A stretch of 64,000 nt of DNA from Gryllotalpicola protaetiae (GCF_003627055.1 NZ_CP032624.1:124001-188000), one strand, 5' to 3'; numbered from the stretch's first letter, positions 27,311 to 36,269 are shown. Translations and numbers: made by a program. The notes: generated by a model not told the origin, from the letters alone.

Positions 27311-27326
27311 GTAACATTCGCGAAAC
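27311..27326 (+). promoter_or_regulatory. GlnR-like nitrogen control box
   Basis: GTAAC and GAAAC are separated by exactly six bases (GTAAC-ATTCGC-GAAAC), the arrangement described for GlnR sites in actinobacteria (gTnAC-n6-GaAAC). It lies 175 bases before the GntR regulator gene that opens the amidase/ABC cluster. Function is inferred from the motif and from the nitrogen-related neighbours. Confidence 0.4.
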
Positions 27327-27440
27327 GTGCTGATCGGGGCGGCGTCGGGTCACGGCACGCGCGGAAAGCCGGGTCGCTGAGCCGAACACCTGACGCGTTT
27401 TCCCAGGTCGGGAACGATATCGGCGGGAGCGCCGCCGGTG

Positions 27441-27453
27441 AAACAAAGTGTTT
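27441..27453. promoter_or_regulatory. Small inverted repeat AAACA-N3-TGTTT
   Basis: A 13-bp inverted repeat lies about 50 bases before the GntR start and could be an operator for this regulator. There is no direct proof. The rest of the 244-base gap (27258-27501) holds the GlnR-like box and a hairpin but no gene that I can see. Confidence 0.3.
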
Positions 27454-27479
27454 ACAGCGCGCGTGTTGCCGCGAAACAC

Positions 27480-27501
27480 GACGAAGGCCGAGCCTTTCGT
27501 C
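27480..27501 (+). promoter_or_regulatory. Hairpin ending at the GntR start codon
   Basis: GACGAAGGC and GCCTTTCGTC can pair over nine positions with one bulged base and a three-base loop. The stem ends directly before the ATG at 27502 and no ribosome-binding site is visible outside it, so it could control translation or serve as an operator. Confidence 0.35.
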
Positions 27502-28320
27502 ATGTCATACGACCCCTTCCGCGATCAGATGCGGGGCGTGCTCCCGCCCTCTCGTGAACTCGCCGTGCGCCGGCTGCGCGACCTGATCAGGGTGTCGATC
27601 AGCGACGGGACCGCGGAGCATGCGCCGGGCGGGGCCCTGATCGACGAGCACGCCCTCATGGTGACGTTCGACGCGCCCCGAGACACCGTCCGCCACGCCC
27701 TGTCCCTGCTGGTCGAGGAGGGCCTGATCGTACGTCGCCGCGGCATCGGCACGACGGCCGGCGATCAGTACCAGTTCAGCGCACTGCTGCCGCCCACGGG
27801 CCAGACTCTGGAATCCCATCACCATGTGGGGCGCCTGTCGCCATTGCTCCTGCACTGGGGCTGGATGAAGGCGCCGGATTCCGTGGCGTCCCGCCTCGAC
27901 GACGTCGAGACGGGCGACGACTGTCTCTGCGTCGACTATGTGCTGCTGCGCGACGACGAGCCGTCCTCGGTGATCACCAACTACCTGCGCGCAGACGAGG
28001 CGACCAGGTTGAGCGTCGCCGACTTTCAGACCGACTTCTATCAGCTGCTCGAGACCACAGGGCCCGTCGCGTCGCACGATGTCGTGCTCCAGGCCGCCAA
28101 CGCCGACGAGCAGGTAGCCGCCCTTCTGCACATTCTGCCCGGCGAGGCGGTGCTCTGGTTCGAGCAGGTACTCCGCAACGCAGCGGGCGAGGCGATCGAT
28201 TTCGCGGTCGCGACTTTCCGACGCGAGACGCGCATCGAGTTCCAGGCCATTCCGCGACTCGACGTGACCGCGCTCCTCCAGCCCGCGCCCGGGTCGATGC
28301 ACGAGGAGGCGAAGCCGTGA
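27502..28320 (+). CDS. GntR-family transcriptional regulator with UTRA domain
   Basis: This is a DNA-binding protein of 272 residues. The N-terminal winged helix spans about residues 15-85 (LRDLIRVSISDG, DTVRHALSLLVEEGLIVRRRG), and residues 110-265 form a UTRA ligand domain of the HutC subfamily (TNYLRADEATRL, LWFEQVLRNAAGEAIDFAVATFRR). It probably senses the compound imported or degraded by the downstream genes. ATG at 27502 fits the domain start; the frame extends 54 bases upstream. Its stop overlaps the first permease gene (GTGA). Confidence 0.85.
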   Translation: MSYDPFRDQMRGVLPPSRELAVRRLRDLIRVSISDGTAEHAPGGALIDEHALMVTFDAPRDTVRHALSLLVEEGLIVRRRGIGTTAGDQYQFSALLPPTGQTLESHHHVGRLSPLLLHWGWMKAPDSVASRLDDVETGDDCLCVDYVLLRDDEPSSVITNYLRADEATRLSVADFQTDFYQLLETTGPVASHDVVLQAANADEQVAALLHILPGEAVLWFEQVLRNAAGEAIDFAVATFRRETRIEFQAIPRLDVTALLQPAPGSMHEEAKP

Positions 28321-29255
28321 TTCAGTTCGCCGCCAAGAGGCTGGGGCTGGCCGCGGTCGTCATCATCGGCGTCTCGGCCGTCGTGTTCCTGACGATGAAG
28401 ATCATTCCCGGGAATCCGGTCGCGGCGCTCCTCGGCCCGAACTCGACCCCGGGCCAGCGCGAGGCGCTCACCGAACGGCTGGGGCTTGACCAGCCCATCT
28501 ACGTCCAATATGCGGACTGGGCCCGTGCCGCGGCGCACGGCGACCTCGGCGCCTCGATCTCCCTTCATCAGGGCGCAGCGGGACTGGTGCTCGCGGCGTT
28601 CCTGAACACCCTCATCCTGATCGGCGCCGCGCTTGTGCTGGCGGCATGCGGCGGATTCGTACTCGGCACGATCGCGGCGCTCCGCCCCGGCACCCGCACG
28701 GGGCGACTGGTCAACGGCGCGGCCCTCACCGCGCTGTCGCTGCCGCAGTACACGGTCGCGCTGGTCCTGCTCTGGTTCGCGGTGCAGACGCGCCTGCTGC
28801 CGAGCGGCGGGATGGTCTCGACCGGCGGCAGTGGCGCTGCGACGGTGCTGCAGCACCTCGTCCTTCCTGCGCTGGCTGCGTCACTGGCCCCGATGGGCGG
28901 TATCGCCCGCATGTTCTCCACGGCGCTTCAAGAGGTGCTCGGTCAGCCGTTCGTGACCTCATATCGGGCGCGCGGGCTGCGCCGGGCCGCCGTCGTGCGG
29001 CACGCGATCCGCAACACGATCCCCGCTCTGCTCGGCATCACCGGACTGCAGGTGTCCTATCTGCTGGGCGGCGCCGTGTTCATCGAGGTCATCTTCGCCT
29101 GGCCCGGCCTCGGCCAGCTGCTGTTCAACGCCATCGCGGCGCGGGACTACCCGCTCGTCCAGGCCGGCGTCCTGGTGTCTGCAGTGCTGCTCGTGCTCGT
29201 CAACGCTGCGGTCGACACGGCGCACGCCGGATTGGACCCTCGCGTTCGCACCTGA
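28317..29255 (+). CDS. Dipeptide/nickel-type ABC transporter permease (DppB-like)
   Basis: This is an integral membrane protein of 312 residues with about six segments. FLTMKIIPGNPVAALLG at the start and YRARGLRRAAVVRHAIRNTIP, the EAA contact loop, are typical for DppB. The C-terminal FIEVIFAWPGLGQLLFNAIAARDYPLVQ is the strongest signature. It is the first of two permeases of a complete importer. The GTG at 28317 overlaps the regulator stop codon. Confidence 0.93.
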   Translation: MIQFAAKRLGLAAVVIIGVSAVVFLTMKIIPGNPVAALLGPNSTPGQREALTERLGLDQPIYVQYADWARAAAHGDLGASISLHQGAAGLVLAAFLNTLILIGAALVLAACGGFVLGTIAALRPGTRTGRLVNGAALTALSLPQYTVALVLLWFAVQTRLLPSGGMVSTGGSGAATVLQHLVLPALAASLAPMGGIARMFSTALQEVLGQPFVTSYRARGLRRAAVVRHAIRNTIPALLGITGLQVSYLLGGAVFIEVIFAWPGLGQLLFNAIAARDYPLVQAGVLVSAVLLVLVNAAVDTAHAGLDPRVRT

Positions 29256-29256
29256 C

Positions 29257-29273
29257 TGACGGCGCCGCCGTCA
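29257..29273 (+). promoter_or_regulatory. Intercistronic hairpin
   Basis: TGACGGC and GCCGTCA form a perfect 7-bp stem with a three-base loop, two bases after the first permease stop. It lies in an 82-base gap inside an otherwise tightly packed operon, so it may set the ratio of upstream to downstream messages by pausing or RNA processing. Confidence 0.4.
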
Positions 29274-29337
29274 GCGCTCACCCACGTTCGAGCTTTCCCG
29301 AACCTTTCGATCCCTCCGTCTGAAAGGGCGATCAGTC

Positions 29338-30225
29338 ATGTCCTCCCACACCCTGTACGTTGCTGCCGCGGCGGCCCCACTCGCCCGGCGGCGGCCCCTT
29401 GGGCGCGGGCTTCCCAGAGAGGCCTTCGTCGGCGGCGGCATCGTGTTCGCCCTCCTCGCTGTCGCTGTCCTCGCCCCTCTCATCTCTCCGCACTCGCCGA
29501 CGACCGGGGCGATCGCACAGCGCTTGTGGAACGTCGGCACGGCGGGCCACGTGCTCGGCACGGACGGTCAAGGCCGCGACATCCTCTCTCGTCTCATCTG
29601 GGGCGCCAGGCCGGCGCTTCTGGGCGGCCTCACCCCCGTCCTGATCGCGGGCGTCATCGGCACAGTGCTCGGCACGGCTGCCGGGATGTCGCGATCCGGT
29701 CCGCGGGCGCTCATCATGCGCGTCCTCGACGTGGTCTACGCATTTCCCGCGATCCTGCTGGCGATCGCGATCGGCGCCGCCCTCGGACCGGGGCTCGGGA
29801 ACTCGATCGTCTCCCTGTCGGTCGTTCTGATCGCCCCGGTGGCTCGTGTGGCCGAAGGAGAGGTGCTGCGAATCCGCTCGCTGGACTTCATGGATGCCGC
29901 GCGCGCAAGCGGCGCCGGCGGCTGGGTGATCGGGGTGCGCCAGGTGCTGCCCAACATCGCGCCGGCTCTGGTGGTCTACTGCACGTCGCTGGTCGGCGTG
30001 GCGATCGTCTACTCGGCAGGCATGTCCTTCCTCGGCCTCGGAGTCGTTCCGCCGGCCGCCGACTGGGGGCAGATGATCAACGACCTGCGCCAGTACCTCT
30101 ACGAACGCCCGGCGTTGGCTCTGCTGCCCGCCGCAATGATCTTCATCGCCTCAATCGGCTTCAACCTGTTGGGCGACGGGCTCAAGTCCGCCCTCAGCGC
30201 GGGCCGTGGGGAAGTGGCGCTGTGA
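29338..30225 (+). CDS. Dipeptide/nickel-type ABC transporter permease (DppC-like)
   Basis: This is a permease of 295 residues. HVLGTDGQGRDILSRLIWGARPALLGG is the DppC signature, ARASGAGGWVIGVRQVLPNIAPAL the EAA loop, and GMSFLGLGVVPPAADWGQMIND the conserved C-terminal part. AAGGG precedes the ATG. With the DppB-like protein it forms the membrane channel. The stop overlaps the first ATPase gene (GTGA). Confidence 0.93.
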   Translation: MSSHTLYVAAAAAPLARRRPLGRGLPREAFVGGGIVFALLAVAVLAPLISPHSPTTGAIAQRLWNVGTAGHVLGTDGQGRDILSRLIWGARPALLGGLTPVLIAGVIGTVLGTAAGMSRSGPRALIMRVLDVVYAFPAILLAIAIGAALGPGLGNSIVSLSVVLIAPVARVAEGEVLRIRSLDFMDAARASGAGGWVIGVRQVLPNIAPALVVYCTSLVGVAIVYSAGMSFLGLGVVPPAADWGQMINDLRQYLYERPALALLPAAMIFIASIGFNLLGDGLKSALSAGRGEVAL

Positions 30226-31244
30226 CCGCGGATGCCGTGCTCAGCGTGCGGGACCTGGCCGTCTCGTTCCGACGCGACGGCCGGGAGACCCGGGCGGTGC
30301 GAGGCGTCGACCTCGACCTGCACAGCGGCCGTACGCTGGTGCTCCTCGGCGAATCCGGCTCCGGGAAGTCCGTGACGTCGAACGCGATTCTCGGGCTGCA
30401 CTCGCGATCTGCCACGATCTCCGGTGCGATCGAGCTCGACGGCGTCGATCTGACCCGGCTCGACGAGGATCGGCTGCGGCGGCTCCGCGGCGGGACGATC
30501 GGAACCGTCCCCCAGGATCCGAGCGCCGCATTGGATCCGCTCCGCAGAGTCGGCGACCAGATCGCCGAGGTCGTTCGCCTGCACGGCGACGGCGTGCAGA
30601 GGTCGCGCGCACGGGCAGCCGCGCTCGATCTGCTCGCCCAGGTCGGCATCGTCGAGCCGGCGCGCACCGCCCGGTCTCTGCCCTTCGAGCTCTCCGGTGG
30701 CATGCGGCAGCGCGTCGCCATCGCGATCGCGATCGCACGCCGGCCCCGCGTCCTGATCGCCGACGAGCCCACGACGGCGCTGGACGTCACCGTCCAGGCG
30801 CAGATCCTCGAGCTGTTCGCAGCCCTGCAGCGCGAGCTCGATCTCGCCATCCTGCTCGTCACCCATGATGTCGGAGTGGCTCGGATGCTGGGCCACGACG
30901 TCGCAGTCATGTACGCAGGCCGGGTGGTCGAGCGCGGGCCCGTCGAGCGCGTGCTGCTCGCGCCGCGGCACCCGTATACCGCGGGGTTGTTGGCGGCCAT
31001 GCCTTCACCGCAGCATCCGCGCGGGCGACTTCCGGTGATCCCGGGACTGCCGCCCGGCCCGGACGACGCGCTCGCCGATGAATCCTGCGCCTTCGCTCCG
31101 CGGTGCGCATCGGCCGTGTCGGCCTGTACCGCGCATCGTCCACCGCTGGCCGGCGACGCCGAGGGTCGCGCTGCGGCGTGCGACGTGCCGGCGGCCGCTG
31201 CTCACGCAGTGCCGAGCCTGGTGTCCGGGGAGTCGGCGCTGTGA
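30222..31244 (+). CDS. ABC transporter ATP-binding protein (DppD-like)
   Basis: This is an ATPase of 340 residues. GESGSGKSV is Walker A, TVPQDPSAALDPLRRVGDQ the Q loop region, LSGGMRQRVAIAIAI the signature and LIADEPTTALDVT the Walker B. The C-terminal oligopeptide-transporter extension with Cys residues (CAFAPRCASAVSACTAHRP) probably binds an iron-sulfur cluster or metal, as in DppD homologues. The GTG at 30222 overlaps the permease stop; the stop overlaps the next ATPase (GTGA). Confidence 0.93.
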   Translation: MTADAVLSVRDLAVSFRRDGRETRAVRGVDLDLHSGRTLVLLGESGSGKSVTSNAILGLHSRSATISGAIELDGVDLTRLDEDRLRRLRGGTIGTVPQDPSAALDPLRRVGDQIAEVVRLHGDGVQRSRARAAALDLLAQVGIVEPARTARSLPFELSGGMRQRVAIAIAIARRPRVLIADEPTTALDVTVQAQILELFAALQRELDLAILLVTHDVGVARMLGHDVAVMYAGRVVERGPVERVLLAPRHPYTAGLLAAMPSPQHPRGRLPVIPGLPPGPDDALADESCAFAPRCASAVSACTAHRPPLAGDAEGRAAACDVPAAAAHAVPSLVSGESAL

Positions 31245-32065
31245 ACGGGGCGCCGATCTTGCGCGCAGAGCACCTCTCGCTGCGATATCCAGGCGGGAAG
31301 CAGGCGGTCTCGGATGTGTCGCTGTCCATCAGCGCGGGGACGACCCTCGGGATCGTCGGCGAAAGCGGCTCCGGAAAGTCGACCACGGCGAAGATGATCC
31401 TGCGCCTTCTCAAGCCCGCAGCGGGCGGATCGGTGGTCTTCGACGGCGTCGAGCTCACCAGCCTGCCGCAGCGCAGCCTCAAACGGATCCGCCGCCGGCT
31501 CCAGGTGATCCCGCAGAACCCTCAGGCGTCATTCAACCCGCGCATGACGGTCGGCGCCTCCGTGGCGTTCAACCTGCGCGTCCACGGCGCCACTCGCAGC
31601 GTCGCGTGGGACAGAGCCGCCCACATGCTCGACAGGGTGGGCATTCCGGCCGCCTACGCGCACAGGTTTCCGCGCGAACTGTCCGGTGGACAGCTCCAGC
31701 GGTGCGCCATCGCCCGAGCCCTGATCACCGAGCCTGAGCTGGTGGTGTGCGACGAGGCGGTCTCGGCGCTGGACAAGAGTGTGCAGGCGCAGGTGCTGAA
31801 CCTCCTGGCACACATCCAGGCCGAGTCGGGAATCGCCTACCTGTTCGTCTCTCACGACCTCGCCGTCGTCGAGCACGTGGCTGATCACGTTCTGGTGATG
31901 CAGCACGGACGCGTCGTCGAGGAAGGCACCGCGGCACAGATCTGGAGCGCGCCGAGCCAGCCGTACACCCGCTCGCTCCTCGATGCCGCCCCCGACCGGC
32001 TCCTTGCCAGGAAGCCGACCCCATCGACCCACGCGGCGACCGCGTGGAAAGCCCCTCTCGATTAG
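31241..32065 (+). CDS. ABC transporter ATP-binding protein (DppF-like)
   Basis: This is the second ATPase of the importer, 274 residues. GESGSGKSTT is Walker A, VIPQNPQASFNPRMTVG the Q loop, LSGGQLQRCAIARAL the signature, VVCDEAVSALDKSVQAQ the Walker B region, with Ala-Val where many homologues have Pro-Thr or Pro-Val. It is shorter at the C-terminus than DppD. It pairs with the preceding ATPase in a heterodimer. Confidence 0.92.
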   Translation: MNGAPILRAEHLSLRYPGGKQAVSDVSLSISAGTTLGIVGESGSGKSTTAKMILRLLKPAAGGSVVFDGVELTSLPQRSLKRIRRRLQVIPQNPQASFNPRMTVGASVAFNLRVHGATRSVAWDRAAHMLDRVGIPAAYAHRFPRELSGGQLQRCAIARALITEPELVVCDEAVSALDKSVQAQVLNLLAHIQAESGIAYLFVSHDLAVVEHVADHVLVMQHGRVVEEGTAAQIWSAPSQPYTRSLLDAAPDRLLARKPTPSTHAATAWKAPLD

Positions 32066-32073
32066 GACAGACC

Positions 32074-33750
32074 GTGAACCTCATCTCCCCCTTTGAACGC
32101 GCCGTCGGCGATCGCCTTCGGCTCACGCGCCGCCGGGTCGCTGCCGGCAGTGTGCTCCTCGCACTCGCTGCGGCCGTGTCGGGATGCGCCAGCGGCAGCT
32201 CACCCGCCGCAGGCACCGCCGCCGACCTCACCACCGCGAAGACCTCCGCAGGGACCGTCAGCGGCGGCACGCTCGTGGTCGGCCTCACTGCGGCGAACCT
32301 GCCGTCCGCCGACACGGTGCTCGCGGGCCAGCAGGGAAACGAGGGGCTGCGCTTCGTCGCCTACCAGCTCTACGACGGGCTGACACGCCTCGACCTCGAC
32401 AGCACGACCGCGACCCCCCAGCCGCAACCGGACCTGGCCACGTCCTGGTCGGCGAATGCCGATGCCACCGTGTGGACGTTCCGCCTGCGCACCGACGTCG
32501 CGTTCACCGACGGGACCCCGTTCAACGCAGACGCGGTCATCTTCAATCTCGACCGCTACTTCGACGCCGACTCACCGTTCGCGGACCCTTCGATCCAGGG
32601 TCTGGCCGCATCCTACGTCCCCGGCGTCGCCTCGTTCAGGGCGCTCGACGCCGATACCGTCGAGATCACCACACGCACCCCGGACGCGGGTTTTCCCGAG
32701 GACGCCGCGAACCTGTTCATGGCCAGCCCCACGGCGGTGCGGAAATCCGGCAACGACGGGTTCGCATCATCACCGGTCGGCACCGGCCCCTTCGTCTACG
32801 AAGGATCCGCGAACAACCAGCTCACGATGGCGGCGAACCCCCGCTACTGGGCGGGCGCCCCCAAGCTCGACAAGGTCGTCCTCAAACCCATCCCCGACTC
32901 GGCGCAGCGGACGGCCGCTCTGAGATCCGGATCGGTCAACTGGGTAGAGGATCCCAACCCCGACGACCTCGCGGGGCTGAAGGACGCCGGCTTCCAGGTG
33001 CTGTCCAACTCGTACGACCACGACTGGACCTGGGTCTTCAACCTGCAGGCGGGTCCATTGGGGAAGGCGCAGGTCCGCCGGGCGCTGAACTACGGCATCG
33101 ACCGCGCCACGATGTCATCGGACCTCCTGCACGGCACCGGCAACGCCTCGTATCAGGTCGCCCCTGTCTCGAACTCCGCCTACAGCAAATCCAACGACCT
33201 CTACAGCTACGACCCTGACAAGGCGAAGAAGCTGCTGGCGGAGGCCGGTTACCCCGACGGCTTCTCCCTCACCGTTGAGTACCCGACCGCGGGGTCGGGC
33301 AACATGATCCCGACGCCCATGAACGAGGAGCTCCAGGCCGACCTCGCGAAGATCGGCGTGGAGGTCAAGCTCCTGCCGACCGAATGGGCCACGCTGCTCA
33401 CCCAGTACCAGTCCGGGAAGTTCGCCCCAGGCGTGGATGCGCTCAACATCTCGCTGCCCTTCAACCAGGAGGCGATCTGGTCCGAGGCCTTCGGCACCGG
33501 CGGAGTCATCAATGCCGGCGGCTACTCGAACCCGCACGTCGACGAACTCATCGCCGAGGCGCAGAAGACGGTCGACAGCGACAAGCGCTACGCCATCCTG
33601 CAGACCGTCGCCGGACTCGTCACGCGCGACGCCCCCTGGCTGTTCATCGTCAACGACCGCGCGCCACGCGCCATGGCTCCTTCCGTCCACAACTTCACCC
33701 AGCCCAAGGCATGGTTCATCGACCTGACCAAGGCCAGCGTCTCGAACTGA
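32074..33750 (+). CDS. ABC transporter substrate-binding lipoprotein, family 5
   Basis: This is an extracytoplasmic binding protein of 558 residues with a lipobox VSGC (Cys 38). Family 5 (DppA/OppA-like) features are DVAFTDGTPFNADAVIFNLDR, SSPVGTGPFVYEG, NPRYWAGAPKLDKVVLKPI and VRRALNYGIDRATM. Ligands of this family include peptides, nickel chelates, opines and glutathione-like molecules; the pocket cannot be read from sequence. The GTG at 32074 follows AGGA by five bases; an ATG at 32044 would overlap the ATPase gene. Confidence 0.92.
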   Translation: MNLISPFERAVGDRLRLTRRRVAAGSVLLALAAAVSGCASGSSPAAGTAADLTTAKTSAGTVSGGTLVVGLTAANLPSADTVLAGQQGNEGLRFVAYQLYDGLTRLDLDSTTATPQPQPDLATSWSANADATVWTFRLRTDVAFTDGTPFNADAVIFNLDRYFDADSPFADPSIQGLAASYVPGVASFRALDADTVEITTRTPDAGFPEDAANLFMASPTAVRKSGNDGFASSPVGTGPFVYEGSANNQLTMAANPRYWAGAPKLDKVVLKPIPDSAQRTAALRSGSVNWVEDPNPDDLAGLKDAGFQVLSNSYDHDWTWVFNLQAGPLGKAQVRRALNYGIDRATMSSDLLHGTGNASYQVAPVSNSAYSKSNDLYSYDPDKAKKLLAEAGYPDGFSLTVEYPTAGSGNMIPTPMNEELQADLAKIGVEVKLLPTEWATLLTQYQSGKFAPGVDALNISLPFNQEAIWSEAFGTGGVINAGGYSNPHVDELIAEAQKTVDSDKRYAILQTVAGLVTRDAPWLFIVNDRAPRAMAPSVHNFTQPKAWFIDLTKASVSN

Positions 33751-33815
33751 GCGCGATCCCGATGAACCGCATCATCACAGATCCCCACGACCCTGCATCG
33801 GCAGAGAGGACCCAC

Positions 33816-35237
33816 ATGAACGCCATACCTTTGACGGTCACCGAGGCCGCGGCGGCGCTGCGCGCCGGAACCGTAACTGCGACCGAGCTCATGGACCACG
33901 CCCTTCAGCGCGCCGACCAGCTCGATGCGCAGCTGGGCGTCTACATCACGCGCTACGACGACAGCGCCCGGGCCGCGGCGGCAGCCGTGGACGACAGAGT
34001 GGCCGCGGGTGAGACGCTCCGCCCGCTGGAGGGCATCCCCCTCGGCGTCAAGGACATCTTCGCGGAATCCCAGGGACCCACGACCGCTCAAAGCCTCGTC
34101 CTCGACCCCGCGTGGGCCGAAGCGGTCGGCGAGGCGGTGACGGTGACGCGCCTCAAAGAAGCAGGAGCGATTGTGACGGGGAAGGTCACCACGATGGAGT
34201 TCGCGATGGGCGCCCCCGACCCGCAGAAGCCCTTCCCGATCCCACGGAATGCGTGGGACCTGGAGCGGTGGGCAGGCGGCTCCAGCTCCGGATCCGGATC
34301 CGGCGTCGCCGCGGGGATGTTCCTCGCCGCCAACGGCACAGACACCGGCGGCAGCATCCGCATCCCCTCGGCCTACAACGGCGTCACCGGGATCAAGCCC
34401 ACTTACGGCCTCGTGCCGAATTCCGGGCTCACCCCGCTCAGCTTCTCCATGGACCACGTCGGCCCCCTCGCCCGCAGCGCCGCGGATTGCGCGCTGCTGC
34501 TCACCACCATGGCCGGCGCCGACCCGTCGGACCAGGACTCCGTGCAGCGCCCGGCGCTCGACTATCCTTCCCTGCTCACGGGCGAGTTGGCGGGCGTGCG
34601 GATCGGAGTCGACGACCTCGACCGATTCGCCGACGGAGGCATCGACCCGCGCCAGGCCGACCTGTTCGCCGCTGCCCTCTCGCACCTCAGCGATGCGGGA
34701 GCAGACCTCGTGCCCGTCCAGCTCCCGATGTACCGCGAGGTCACCGTCGTGGGAATCGTCACGATGCTCAGCGAGGCGTTGGCCTACCACCGCAATGACC
34801 TCGTGTCCCGATGGGACGACTACAGCCAGAGCCTGCGCATCGGTCTGGCCCTCGGCGATGCGTTCACCGCCGCGGACTACATCCAGGCTCAACGCGTCCG
34901 CCGCATCGCCGGCGACAAGCTCCGGGATCTCTTCTCGCAGGTCGATCTCGTGGTCACGCCCACCGCGCACATGGGCGCCCCACGGCTCGACAGCATGTCG
35001 CATCTGCGGCCGCTCGAGTCCATGCCATCGATGCACACCATCTACTGGGACCCCATGGGCAACCCGAGCCTGTCTCTGCCGATCGGCCTCTCCGCCGAGT
35101 CGACGCCCCTCGCGATGTCGATCATCGGCGCCCACTGGGCGGATGGCCTCGTGCTGCGGGCAGGAGACGCCATCCAGCAGCGCTCGCAGCACCACCTGAC
35201 CCTCAGCCCCCTGGTCGCGCAGCCACAGCCAGCCTGA
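33816..35237 (+). CDS. Amidase-signature family hydrolase
   Basis: This enzyme of 473 residues hydrolyses a C-N amide bond. The Ser-cisSer-Lys triad is visible: Lys 79 in GIPLGVKDIF, Ser 157 in GGSSSGSGSGVAAG and the nucleophile Ser 180 in DTGGSIRIPS. The length is normal. GAGAGGA-type ribosome-binding site five bases upstream fixes the ATG at 33816. It lies directly behind the importer and before the MOSC/reductase pair, so its substrate is probably the imported compound or its reduced form. Related amidases include indoleacetamide and urea/allophanate hydrolases. Confidence 0.92.
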   Translation: MNAIPLTVTEAAAALRAGTVTATELMDHALQRADQLDAQLGVYITRYDDSARAAAAAVDDRVAAGETLRPLEGIPLGVKDIFAESQGPTTAQSLVLDPAWAEAVGEAVTVTRLKEAGAIVTGKVTTMEFAMGAPDPQKPFPIPRNAWDLERWAGGSSSGSGSGVAAGMFLAANGTDTGGSIRIPSAYNGVTGIKPTYGLVPNSGLTPLSFSMDHVGPLARSAADCALLLTTMAGADPSDQDSVQRPALDYPSLLTGELAGVRIGVDDLDRFADGGIDPRQADLFAAALSHLSDAGADLVPVQLPMYREVTVVGIVTMLSEALAYHRNDLVSRWDDYSQSLRIGLALGDAFTAADYIQAQRVRRIAGDKLRDLFSQVDLVVTPTAHMGAPRLDSMSHLRPLESMPSMHTIYWDPMGNPSLSLPIGLSAESTPLAMSIIGAHWADGLVLRAGDAIQQRSQHHLTLSPLVAQPQPA

Positions 35238-35268
35238 CCCAGCCCGCACAACGACAAGGAGAACACAC

Positions 35269-35424
35269 ATGAGCGACGAGCAACCCACGTGGTCGGACGA
35301 CGCCGAAGAGCGAGAGACGATCCAGGCATCCCAACAGGTCCTCAAGTCCCTGGCACAAGCCCTCTACCAGGTTCCCGAAACGCGGTACGCCAGGCCGGCC
35401 GGCGGATTCAACATCGCCCGATGA
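35269..35424 (+). CDS. 51-residue microprotein in the amidase/MOSC operon
   Basis: This short gene has AAGGAG six bases before its ATG and overlaps the next start by four bases (ATGA), both strong signs of real translation. The product begins MSDEQPTWSDDAEERETIQ, continues with a helical SQQVLKSLAQALYQVPETRY part and ends ARPAGGFNIAR. It is acidic at the front, has no Cys, no signal and no membrane segment. I do not recognise a family. Its position between amidase and MOSC protein suggests a small subunit or accessory factor. Confidence 0.7.
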   Translation: MSDEQPTWSDDAEERETIQASQQVLKSLAQALYQVPETRYARPAGGFNIAR

Positions 35425-36269
35425 TCACCCAGGCGCCTTCGCACGCCCCTGTGACCCGGGCGATCGCCCGGGTCACAGGGCTGTACCGCTACCCCGTCAA
35501 GGGTCTCTCACCCGAGCGGCTCGAGATCGTCGATCTCGAAGCCGACCGAGGTTTCCCGCTCGACCGCATCTACGCGCTCGCCCGGCACGGCGGTCTCTTC
35601 GAGCCCGGAAGCACCCAGGGTCTGCCGAAGTACGAGTTCCACATGCTCGCCAAAGACGCGCGGCTCGCCGCGTTGCAGACCGCGATCGCCGCCGACGGCG
35701 AGACCCTGGTGGTCGCCGTCCGCGGACACGAGGTGCTGCGCAGCAACCTCTCCACCGCCGCGGGGCGAGCCGCTGCCCAGTCGTTCTTCGCGCGCGTGCT
35801 GGACTGCGCGCCCGGCAGGGAGCCCCTGATCGCCCGGGTCCCGGGCCGGCGGTTCACGGACGCGGCCCCCGCTGGCGACCTCGGCATGAACGCCGTCTCG
35901 CTGATCAACATCGCGAGCGTCCGAGACGTGTCGGAGCGCATCGGCATCGACCTCGACCCGCTTCGCTTCCGCGCCAACATCTACGTCGACGACCTCGCCG
36001 CCTTCGCGGAGCAGGACCTGATCGGCGCGCGGCTGCAGATCGGCGAGACCCGGTTCGAGGTGCTCTCGCCGACGCCCCGGTGCGCGGCGACCGAAGTCGA
36101 CCCCACCACCGGCCGACGCAATGCCCGGGTGCCGAAACTGATGATGCAGCACTACGGCCACAGCGTCCTCGGCGTCTACCTCCGGGTGGCTTCCGCCGGG
36201 AGGCTGCGCACGGCGGACGCGGTGTCGATCGACGATGACCACTCGTACGCACCGGGGCCGCATGCCTGA
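35421..36269 (+). CDS. MOSC-domain molybdenum protein, mARC/YcbX type
   Basis: This protein of 282 residues starts with the MOSC N-terminal beta-barrel domain (LYRYPVKGLSPE, residues 21-32), followed by the MOSC domain, residues about 130-275. TPRCAATEVDPTTGRRN with Cys 221 corresponds to the segment of mARC/YcbX proteins whose Cys binds the molybdenum cofactor (RCxxTxVDPxTG). These enzymes reduce N-hydroxylated compounds. YcbX carries its own C-terminal [2Fe-2S] domain; this one lacks it, and a separate reductase follows. The ATG overlaps the microprotein stop. Confidence 0.88.
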   Translation: MITQAPSHAPVTRAIARVTGLYRYPVKGLSPERLEIVDLEADRGFPLDRIYALARHGGLFEPGSTQGLPKYEFHMLAKDARLAALQTAIAADGETLVVAVRGHEVLRSNLSTAAGRAAAQSFFARVLDCAPGREPLIARVPGRRFTDAAPAGDLGMNAVSLINIASVRDVSERIGIDLDPLRFRANIYVDDLAAFAEQDLIGARLQIGETRFEVLSPTPRCAATEVDPTTGRRNARVPKLMMQHYGHSVLGVYLRVASAGRLRTADAVSIDDDHSYAPGPHA

